The notes under the pieces were generated by a model, which was not told the DNA's origin, ran no database searches, and saw only the letters and a program-made list of their open reading frames with translations. Positions 1 through 5,043 of a stretch of DNA of 5,043 bases are shown here, in pieces. Position 1 is the stretch's first letter. Each line of letters begins with the position of its first letter. The stretch is from Dehalococcoides mccartyi. Its GTDB lineage: Bacteria; Chloroflexota; Dehalococcoidia; UBA2979. The position numbers and the translations under genes are program-made. Location of the stretch: NCBI GenBank assembly GCA_945888895.1, contig CAMDAY010000157.1, positions 1 to 5,043 on the forward strand, in the 5' to 3' direction.

Positions 1-78
1 GCCGAGGCCGACTCCGCGATGAGCGGGCTGCTGGCCAATCCGATGACCAGCGCCGGCACCCCGACCACCGGCTCCTAG
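1..78 (+). CDS. C-terminal end of an unidentified protein (5' truncated by window edge)
   Basis: Frame 1 is open from the first base to a TAG at 76-78 and encodes 25 residues, beginning AEADSAMSGLL and ending in a Gly/Thr/Ser-rich tail (AGTPTTGS). The reading frame is supported by G or C at the third position of 24 of 25 codons, the same bias as the confirmed genes in this window. A second frame hits a stop within the first 21 bases. The fragment is too short and low in complexity to assign a family. It lies on the same strand as the transporter that starts 83 bases downstream, so the two could share a transcript, although a GC-rich hairpin lies between them. Frame confidence is good; identity is unknown. 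Confidence 0.6.
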   Translation, partial: AEADSAMSGLLANPMTSAGTPTTGS

Positions 79-87
79 CGCCTCGAC

Positions 88-110
88 CGCCGCGCCCGTA
101 GCGCGCGGCG
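88..110. terminator. GC-rich hairpin downstream of the first gene, possible terminator
   Basis: Bases 88-95 (cgccgcgc) pair perfectly with 103-110 (gcgcggcg) around a 7-base loop, starting 10 bases after the TAG of the preceding gene. No T-run follows it, so it is not a textbook intrinsic terminator. In DNA this rich in GC an 8-bp stem can occur by chance. It could attenuate read-through into the transporter gene. Confidence 0.25.
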
Positions 111-161
111 CGTCTACGCTGTGCGCCCGAGCAGCCGATCCCGCACCGATCGAGGGTCCGC

Positions 162-1397
162 GTGAACGCACCGTCGCTCCAGGACGCGCAGACATCGCCG
201 TACCGCTGGGTGATGCTCGCGATGATCTGCGTCGCGTACGCCTCGTTCGGGATGGTGCAGACCTCGATCGCCCCGCTGATCACGCCGATCCTCCACGACA
301 CCGGCATGACGCGCGGGCAGATGGGCATCGCGCTCGGGTCGTGGCAGTTCGTCTACCTCTTCGTCGCGATACCGGCGGGCGCGATCATCGACCGCTGGGG
401 ACTGCGCCGCGCGATCTTCTTCGGCATCGCGTTCGTCGCGCTCTCACAGGTGCTGCGCGCCTCCGCCGTGAACCAGGCGACGATGCTCGCGGCGGTCATG
501 GTCTTCGGCCTCGGCGGGCCGTTCATCTCGATCGGCGCGCCGAAGCTCACCGCGACGTGGTTCTCCGACAAGGAGGTCGGGCTCGCGCTCGGCCTCTACA
601 CCGTGTCGCAGTCGATCGGAAGCCTGATCGCCACGTCCTCGGCGAACGCGATCGTCATGCCCGCGACCGGCAACTCGTGGCGCGCGACGCTGCTCGTGTT
701 CGCAGCGATCGCCGGCCTCGGCGCGATCGCCTGGGTCACCCTGGCGCGCGAGCCTCGAGGTGCCGACGCGAAGCGCGCGATGAGCCCGCGCGCCATGCTC
801 GATTCCTTCCGGCAGCTGCTGCGCGTGCCGCTCGTGCAGATCGTGCTGGTGATGGCGGTCGGGGTGTTCGTCTACAACCACTCGTTCACCAATTGGCTGC
901 CGGAGATGCTGCGCAGTCACGGCATGACGCCGAGCGAGGCCGGCTTCTGGGCCGCGCTGCCGACACTCGTCGCCATCCCGGTCGCGATCGTGGTGCCGAG
1001 GTTCACGACCGGGCGCTGGCTGACGCCCGTGCTCTTCGTGGTATTCGCGGTATGGGTGGCCGCAGCGCTGGCGTTAAACACCGCGTCGAGCGGGCTGACT
1101 TACTGGCTCGTCATGATCGCGCTCGGCCTCGGTCGAGGTGCGGCAGTCCCGCTGCTGATGCTGACGCTGGTGCGCTCGAAGTCCGTCGGCTCGACGCTGA
1201 TGGGCGCGGCGGGCGGCCTCTTCTTCACCGCCGGCGAGGTCGGCGGCGTCCTCGGCCCTACGCTCACCGGCACGCTCGCCGACGCGACCGGCGGCTTCGG
1301 CACGGGCCTCCTCGTGCTTGCGGGCGCCGCCGCCGTGCTGGGCGCGCTGACGCTCGTGCTACGGGCGGTGATGCGGCCGGAGCCAAGCGCCGCCTAG
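162..1397 (+). CDS. Major facilitator superfamily (MFS) transporter, 12 predicted membrane helices
   Basis: Inner-membrane secondary transporter of 411 residues, a normal MFS length. Hydrophobic segments lie at about 15-35, 56-74, 84-100, 105-127, 138-158, 173-193, 223-243, 258-278, 286-305, 311-335, 345-370 and 380-402, giving the 6+6 arrangement with a basic central loop (about 194-222). The loop between helices 2 and 3 carries the signature motif A as GAIIDRWGLRR (73-83), with Asp77, Arg78 and Arg82/83. The GTG start at 162 is preceded by a gaggg Shine-Dalgarno sequence (152-156) five bases away and leaves a short 14-residue cytoplasmic N-terminus. Overall pattern recalls the anion-type MFS groups (CynX/NimT- or oxalate/formate-like), but I cannot assign a substrate. 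The gene converges on a pair of CoA-transferase genes, so transport of a carboxylic acid handled by them is a plausible inference, not something the sequence proves. Confidence 0.93.
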   Translation: MNAPSLQDAQTSPYRWVMLAMICVAYASFGMVQTSIAPLITPILHDTGMTRGQMGIALGSWQFVYLFVAIPAGAIIDRWGLRRAIFFGIAFVALSQVLRASAVNQATMLAAVMVFGLGGPFISIGAPKLTATWFSDKEVGLALGLYTVSQSIGSLIATSSANAIVMPATGNSWRATLLVFAAIAGLGAIAWVTLAREPRGADAKRAMSPRAMLDSFRQLLRVPLVQIVLVMAVGVFVYNHSFTNWLPEMLRSHGMTPSEAGFWAALPTLVAIPVAIVVPRFTTGRWLTPVLFVVFAVWVAAALALNTASSGLTYWLVMIALGLGRGAAVPLLMLTLVRSKSVGSTLMGAAGGLFFTAGEVGGVLGPTLTGTLADATGGFGTGLLVLAGAAAVLGALTLVLRAVMRPEPSAA

Positions 1398-1414
1398 GTA
1401 CCTCACATGGACGC

Positions 1415-1445
1415 CGAAGGGGGCCGGCATCGCCGGCCCCCTTCG
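1415..1445. terminator. Bidirectional terminator hairpin between convergent genes
   Basis: A perfect inverted repeat: 1415-1427 (cgaagggggccgg) pairs with 1433-1445 (ccggcccccttcg), and one further C-G pair inside closes a 3-base loop (atc), for 14 bp in all. It lies 17 bases after the transporter stop and 23 bases before the 3' end of the minus-strand CoA-transferase gene. It is the only strong palindrome in the 71-bp gap and serves both strands. The only T residues are the TT inside the stem; no long T-tract follows. That is common in GC-rich genomes and leaves the mechanism uncertain. Confidence 0.7.
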
Positions 1446-1468
1446 TGTGATCGCGAACCCTTCGAGGG

Positions 1469-2674
1469 CTATGCGCCGACGAGAACGCCCGAAGACTTGA
1501 GCGAGGCGACCTCGCTGGCGGCGTAGCCGGCTTCGGTCAGCACCTCGGCGGTGTGCTCGCCGAGGCGAGGCGCCGGGAGGCGGATCTCGGCGGGGGTGTC
1601 GGAGAAGTCCCACGGCGGCACGAGTTGCTGCACCGGGCCGATGCCCGGGTGCTCGACGCTGGTGACCATGCCGATGTGCTGCACCTGCGGCGAGTTGATC
1701 ATCTGCGCGTAGTCGTTCTTCTCGAACGTCGTCGCACCGTGGCGACGGCCGATCTCGATGACCTCGGCGGTGGTGAACTTCGCGAAGGCCTTCTCCCAGA
1801 CGGGGCGCACCTTCCAGCCGTAGCGGCTACCGGACCCGCCGGGGTCGGTGTCGACGAGGTCGAACATGGGGTCGTCTTTGACCCACTCCATGTCGTAATC
1901 CTTGTACAGCTCGTCACGCTGCTCGCGCGTCATGCGGCCGAGCGTGAACGACACCGCGCCGTCCTTCGTGTGGTAGCCGTTGTCGGGCGGCTTCAGGTAC
2001 GAGTCGAGGTGGAAGCCCCACCACTCATCCGGGTTTGACTGCGCTGCCCACAGCGTGGAGCGCATGGCGACCAGGCACCCGAACGGCGACACGTCGATGC
2101 GCTGGCCACCGACGCGGTCGCGCGCGATGAGCGCCGCGCACGTGGCCGAGAGGCCGTAGATGCCCGCGTACATCGAGCCGATGTCCACGCCGATGCGGAC
2201 GGGCGGCTGGCCCGGCACGCCGAGCGACATGATCGCCTCGGACGCCATCTGCGCACCCAGCTCCCCGTACGGCGGGTAATCGCCGAGCGGACCTTCGTGG
2301 CCGAACTCGGAGATGTTGAGGACCACCGCCTGGCCGTTCCGCGCAATGATCGCGTCCGGCTGCAGGTCGGGGTGGTCGCTCCACCCGGCGTCGACGATCA
2401 CGATGTCGGCGCTGTCCGTCAGCTTCTTCACCGCAGCGAGGCCCTCGGGTGTGCCGAGGTTCACCGCGACACTGCGCTTGTTGCGGTTGGTCACGAGGAA
2501 CGTGGCGCCGAAGTCGCCCGCCGTCTTCGAGCCCCAGCCGCGCGCGCGGTCGCCCTCGGCGCGCTCGACCTTCACAACGTCAGCCCCGGCGTCGCCCATG
2601 AGCATCGCGGAGTACGGCCCCCCGACGCCCTCGGCGAGCTCGACGACGCGGTATCCAAACAGTGGACCGGCCAT
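1469..2674 (-). CDS. CaiB/BaiF family (class III) CoA-transferase-like protein, catalytic Asp position occupied by Ser
   Basis: Cytoplasmic 401-residue protein of the family III CoA-transferases, which move CoA between acyl-CoA and carboxylate through an aspartyl-CoA thioester. Family landmarks in order: the N-terminal hydrophobic strand with GADVVKVE (30-37), NRNKRSVAVNL (63-73), SEFGHEGP (122-129), GGQRIDVS (189-196) and the C-terminal GEHT (372-375). In the segment PVRIGVDIGSMYAG (158-171) the residue four before the conserved Gly171, normally the catalytic Asp, is Ser167; Asp164 is one helical turn earlier. The ATG at 2674 has a strong gggagg ribosome-binding site five bases upstream, lying inside the last codons of the preceding CoA-transferase gene, whose TAG directly abuts this ATG. 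Tight coupling to an intact paralogue suggests it is one subunit of a heteromer. The two-subunit class III enzyme BbsEF (benzylsuccinate CoA-transferase) is a known precedent. It could alternatively use another residue or have lost activity. Family confidence is high; substrate is unknown. Confidence 0.92.
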   Translation of the reverse strand: MAGPLFGYRVVELAEGVGGPYSAMLMGDAGADVVKVERAEGDRARGWGSKTAGDFGATFLVTNRNKRSVAVNLGTPEGLAAVKKLTDSADIVIVDAGWSDHPDLQPDAIIARNGQAVVLNISEFGHEGPLGDYPPYGELGAQMASEAIMSLGVPGQPPVRIGVDIGSMYAGIYGLSATCAALIARDRVGGQRIDVSPFGCLVAMRSTLWAAQSNPDEWWGFHLDSYLKPPDNGYHTKDGAVSFTLGRMTREQRDELYKDYDMEWVKDDPMFDLVDTDPGGSGSRYGWKVRPVWEKAFAKFTTAEVIEIGRRHGATTFEKNDYAQMINSPQVQHIGMVTSVEHPGIGPVQQLVPPWDFSDTPAEIRLPAPRLGEHTAEVLTEAGYAASEVASLKSSGVLVGA

Positions 2675-2685
2675 CTACGCCTCCC
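2675..2685 (-). promoter_or_regulatory. Ribosome-binding site and TAG/ATG junction coupling the two CoA-transferase genes
   Basis: On the minus strand the order is gggagg (2685-2680), cg, then the TAG stop of the upstream transferase (2677-2675), followed directly by the ATG of the downstream one (2674). The near-consensus Shine-Dalgarno sequence is embedded in the last codons of the upstream gene. A ribosome finishing the first protein can restart at once on the second, which favours matched synthesis of the two chains. Confidence 0.8.
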
Positions 2686-3904
2686 GGCCAGTGTTCGACG
2701 GCGTGGCGACTGGCGTCGAGGATCCTCGCCCCTCGGCGAGCTCGCGGAGGATCTCGTCGTTGTGCTCACCGATCTGGGGCGTGGTGAACCAGCGCTCCGG
2801 GGTCTTCGAGAAGCGGTACGGCGGGCCTCCGGTCCAGACATCGCCCCACGGCGCAGTAGAGGGCACGAGCTGCATGTAGCCGTTGTCTTGCACCTGCTGG
2901 TGGTAGCGCAGCTCGTCCCAGCGCATCGGCCAGCCGTAGGGCAGACGGTTGCGGCGGAACTGGAGCACCCAGTAGTCGAGCGGGAACTCCTTGAACACCG
3001 GTTCGAGGATCGCGTGCAGTTCGGCTCGGTGGTCGACGCGATCCGCGTTGGTCGCGAAGCGCGGGTCGTCCTTCAACTCCGGCTTGCGGATGACGTCGCA
3101 GAACGTGGCCCATTCGGCCTCGCTGGTCGCGGCGACGGCGACCTGGCGGGTGTCGCCGGTCTCGAACGCGCGGTCCGGGGCGACGACCTGCGCCGCGCTG
3201 CCGAGGCGCGGGCCGATGGTCTGCCGGGCGAGGTACTCACCGATGCGGCCGGTCTGCAGGTGCGTGGTCGCGCGCAACATCGACATGTCGATGCGCTGGC
3301 CTTTGCCGGTGCGCTTGCGGGCGACCAGCGCGAGCAGGATCGCCTGCGTGGCGTAGTTACCGGTGCTCGCGTCCATCTGCGTGGAGTGGCGGTACAGCTC
3401 ACCCTCGGTCGCGCCGTCGACGCCGTTGGTCGTGGACATGCCGGTGAAGTGGTTGATCTGTCCGTCCGCGCCGGGCAACTCGCGCATCGGGCCGTCTTGG
3501 CCCCAGCCCGTGACGGTGCAGTAGACGATGCCCGGGTTGATCTTCGACAGCGTCTGGTAGTCGACGCCGAGGCGGCCCGCCACGTCCGGGCGCATGTTCA
3601 TCAGGAAGACGTCACACGTCTTGAGCAACTCGTAGGCGTTGGCGCGGTCTTCCTGCGCCTTCATGTCGAGCGTGAGGCCACGCTTGTTCATGTTCCAGGA
3701 GATGTAGCCGATGGAGGTGCCGTTGATCGACGGCGGCACGCCGCCGCCCGGTCGGTCGGATCCCGGCATCTGTCGAGGCGTCGGCGGCTCGATGTGGATC
3801 ACGTCGGCGCCCATCGCGCCCAGGTTCATCGCACACCACGGCCCGACCATCGCGAGCGTCATGTCGAAGACGCGGATACCCGTCAGCGGACCTGATTCAG
3901 TCAT
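2675..3904 (-). CDS. CaiB/BaiF family (class III) CoA-transferase with intact catalytic Asp
   Basis: Cytoplasmic 409-residue CoA-transferase, a normal length for the family. Landmarks: GADVIHIEPP (32-41), NMNKRGLTLDMK (71-82), NMRPDVAGRLGVDYQTL (103-119), VTGWGQDGP (131-139), the catalytic segment QMDASTGNY (176-184) with Asp178 as expected nucleophile, TGKGQRIDMS (199-208) and IGEHNDEIL (378-386). The relative alpha-methylacyl-CoA racemase has a catalytic His in a GHD motif. Here the matching stretch is GAD (145-147), so a transferase is more likely than a racemase. The frame stays open to 4120, but the ATG at 3904 is chosen because ggagg (3916-3912) sits seven bases upstream and family similarity begins at MTESGPLTGI. 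The longer version would run into the start of the divergent gene. A GTG two codons earlier is too close to that ribosome-binding site. This is the first gene of the minus-strand pair, and its TAG abuts the ATG of the second transferase. Substrate is not determinable from sequence. Confidence 0.94.
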   Translation of the reverse strand: MTESGPLTGIRVFDMTLAMVGPWCAMNLGAMGADVIHIEPPTPRQMPGSDRPGGGVPPSINGTSIGYISWNMNKRGLTLDMKAQEDRANAYELLKTCDVFLMNMRPDVAGRLGVDYQTLSKINPGIVYCTVTGWGQDGPMRELPGADGQINHFTGMSTTNGVDGATEGELYRHSTQMDASTGNYATQAILLALVARKRTGKGQRIDMSMLRATTHLQTGRIGEYLARQTIGPRLGSAAQVVAPDRAFETGDTRQVAVAATSEAEWATFCDVIRKPELKDDPRFATNADRVDHRAELHAILEPVFKEFPLDYWVLQFRRNRLPYGWPMRWDELRYHQQVQDNGYMQLVPSTAPWGDVWTGGPPYRFSKTPERWFTTPQIGEHNDEILRELAEGRGSSTPVATPSNTGREA

Positions 3905-4095
3905 GTTCACCCCTCCACCCTCCAGCGGCGGCGCCGACCCGCGAGGCTGCGGAGCGCCGAGGCGGTGGAAGCATAATCCTGGTAATGAAACCCTGCCAGA
4001 GGCGCGGCGAGAAGGGATCCAGCACGGCCCGGCGGACGTATCACGTGTGGTGCCGCCACCAAGGCGGCCATAGTCCAACGGAGCGAACGGCACCC
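3905..4095. promoter_or_regulatory. Divergent intergenic region with probable back-to-back promoters
   Basis: These 191 bp separate two divergent genes and should carry promoters for both. The least GC-rich patch is around 3965-3992. On the minus strand a possible sigma-70-type pair is CTGGCA (3999-3994) and TATGCT (3975-3970) with an 18-base spacer, each matching four of six consensus positions. It would give the CoA-transferase operon a leader of about 60 bases. On the plus strand CATAAT (3972-3977) resembles a -10 box but has no recognisable -35 partner. A CACGTG palindrome occurs at 4042-4047. No clear operator repeat or regulator gene is present in the window. That promoters exist here is a strong inference from gene orientation; the exact boxes are weak. 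Confidence 0.4.
4049..4094 (+). promoter_or_regulatory. Possible mutually exclusive hairpins in the leader of the hydrolase gene
   Basis: Bases 4049-4055 (ggtgccg) pair perfectly with 4088-4094 (cggcacc), ending one base before the ATG at 4096. This would enclose the weak ggag (4080-4083) in the loop. Bases 4052-4057 (gccgcc) can instead pair with 4063-4068 (ggcggc) around accaa, which breaks the first stem. Such an arrangement could regulate translation initiation, but short GC arms are frequent at this base composition, and no known riboswitch class is recognised. Confidence 0.2.
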
Positions 4096-5043
4096 ATGAC
4101 CGACACCCCGACGATCGCAAACGAACTCGACAGCAACACCCCGAAACTCCACCTCCCCGAACTCGCGCAGGCCCCTGCTGACCTGGGCAAGTTCGAGCGC
4201 TACCTGATCGAGGAGTTCTACGACGACTACCGCGCCGGGGAGATGCCCCGCCGCACCTTCTTCCGCCGCGTGGCCTACATCACGGGCGGCATGGCGACCG
4301 CCGCCGCGACACTCGCGGCGATGGGCTGCACCGGCAGTGACCTGCCGAACGCGAAGGCATCGGTTCCGGCGGCCACGCCGACTGCCTCCCCGCCTCCGCC
4401 AACCCCAACGGCCACGCCGACGGCTGCCCCGGTCCCCGTAGCGGGCGCGAAGAGCCCGATCTCGTCGCCCGAGAACGATCCGGCCGTCCGAGGCCGCGAC
4501 GTCACGTTCCCGGTCGGCACGGCACAGGGCGGCGGCTACCTCGCGCTGCCGGCGGCAGCATCCACGACCAAGCGCGCGGCGATCCTGATCTGCCACGAGA
4601 ACGCCGGCCTCACGCCGCACATCCGCGACGTCGCCCGCCGCTTCGCCAAGGAAGGCTACGCGGCGCTCGCGCTCGACCTGCTCACCCGCGAGGGCGGTAC
4701 GGCCAAGGTGGAGCGCGACAAGATCTCGGGCGCGCTGACCAGCGCCGGCATCGACCGGCACGTCGCCGACTTCGCAGGTGCGCGCACCTACCTCGGCACG
4801 GTCGAGGGCGTGGACAACACCCGCGTCGGGATGATCGGCTTCTGCTTTGGCGGCGGCGTCACGTGGGCTGCAGGGACGAAGATCCCGGAGCTCAAGGCCA
4901 TCGCGGCGTTCTACGGCCCTGCCCCCGAGGCGGCGGCGATCGCGGCGATGAAGGCCGCCGCGTTCGGCGTGTACGCCGAGACCGACGCGCGTATCAATGC
5001 CGGCAAGGACGCCCTCGAAAAGGCGCTGAACGACGCCAGGGTG
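4096..5043 (+). CDS. Dienelactone hydrolase family alpha/beta hydrolase with Tat/lipoprotein-like signal (3' truncated by window edge)
   Basis: The frame is open to the window edge (316 codons, no stop), so the C-terminus is missing. Residues 1-49 are a polar, acidic lead. Next come PRRTFFRR (51-58), close to the twin-arginine consensus, a small-residue hydrophobic segment (about 60-76) and Cys78 in LAAMGC, a weak lipobox. A Pro/Thr/Ala-rich linker (about 90-116) follows. The hydrolase domain starts near 133. It shows CHENAGL (166-172), with Glu168 matching the Glu that tunes the nucleophile in dienelactone hydrolase, the nucleophile elbow GFCFGGG (248-254) with Cys250, and YAETDARI (293-300) with Asp297 as the likely triad Asp. 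The triad His should lie just beyond the window. The family hydrolyses lactones and esters such as carboxymethylenebutenolide. The predicted location is outside the membrane, possibly lipid-anchored. The ATG at 4096 has only a distant ggag (12 bases away). ATG at 4243 (Met50) is an alternative start placed right at the Tat motif, but codon bias already looks coding before it. Confidence 0.9.
   Translation, partial: MTDTPTIANELDSNTPKLHLPELAQAPADLGKFERYLIEEFYDDYRAGEMPRRTFFRRVAYITGGMATAAATLAAMGCTGSDLPNAKASVPAATPTASPPPPTPTATPTAAPVPVAGAKSPISSPENDPAVRGRDVTFPVGTAQGGGYLALPAAASTTKRAAILICHENAGLTPHIRDVARRFAKEGYAALALDLLTREGGTAKVERDKISGALTSAGIDRHVADFAGARTYLGTVEGVDNTRVGMIGFCFGGGVTWAAGTKIPELKAIAAFYGPAPEAAAIAAMKAAAFGVYAETDARINAGKDALEKALNDARV

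Noticed and set aside
341..1450. Plus-strand open frame of 369 codons overlapping the transporter
   Set aside because: The product is Arg/Ala-rich low-complexity sequence in another frame of a convincing 12-helix transporter, and it reads through the terminator hairpin. It is a shadow frame.
2297..3895. Long plus-strand open frame of 532 codons opposite the two CoA-transferases
   Set aside because: It lies antisense to two proteins with clear family motifs. Its translation is dominated by Arg, Ala, Val, His and Asp with no recognisable domain, as expected for a mirror frame in GC-rich DNA, and it spans the junction of two real genes.
4049..4094. tRNA-like 7-bp acceptor-style stem
   Set aside because: The enclosed region is only 46 bases in total. 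It lacks D-, anticodon- and T-arms and a GTTC-like T-loop, so it is not a tRNA gene.
3905..4120. 72-residue N-terminal extension of the upstream CoA-transferase
   Set aside because: The ATG at 3904 has an excellent ribosome-binding site and family similarity begins there. The extension is not family-like and would overlap the start of the divergent hydrolase gene.
4366..4440. Repetitive acc/ccg/acg-rich stretch as a DNA repeat
   Set aside because: It is explained as the coding sequence of a Pro/Thr/Ala linker in frame with the hydrolase. The repeat units are irregular and not a separate DNA element.
3907..4761. Minus-strand open frame of 284 codons opposite the hydrolase gene
   Set aside because: Arg/Gly-rich translation without domains, antisense to the Tat-like signal, linker and Cys250 nucleophile elbow region of a recognisable hydrolase.

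Overview
This is a very GC-rich, gene-dense bacterial window with strong G/C preference at third codon positions. It holds four substantial protein genes and the tail of a fifth. There is no rRNA, tRNA, CRISPR array or recognisable mobile element. Phylum is an inference: the Thr/Pro/Ala 'TPTATPT'-type linker behind a Tat/lipoprotein-like signal, plus stacked CaiB/BaiF CoA-transferases, resembles GC-rich Chloroflexota (Dehalococcoidia/Tepidiformales-like) or less likely Actinomycetota. No marker gene in the window settles this.

Layout. Positions 1-78 are the last 25 codons of an unidentified plus-strand gene. Positions 162-1397 (+) encode a 411-residue, 12-helix major facilitator superfamily transporter. 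It converges on a minus-strand pair across a 71-bp gap that contains a perfect GC-rich hairpin (1415-1445), probably a shared terminator. The minus-strand pair runs from 3904 down to 1469: two class III (CaiB/BaiF) CoA-transferase genes whose stop and start codons abut (TAG immediately followed by ATG), so they are almost certainly co-transcribed and translationally coupled. A 191-bp divergent intergenic region (3905-4095) separates them from a plus-strand gene (4096 to the window edge). That gene encodes a probably exported dienelactone hydrolase-family alpha/beta hydrolase with a twin-arginine-like signal.

How they may work together (inference). The two CoA-transferases would move CoA between a donor acyl-CoA and an organic acid in the cytoplasm, most simply as the two subunits of one enzyme. 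The transporter could import or export an acid, and the hydrolase could cleave a lactone or ester outside the membrane. The substrate cannot be read from the sequence.

The observation most worth following is that the upstream CoA-transferase keeps the family's catalytic aspartate (Asp178), while the downstream one has serine (Ser167) at the aligned position. This suggests a heteromeric enzyme with one active and one altered subunit.
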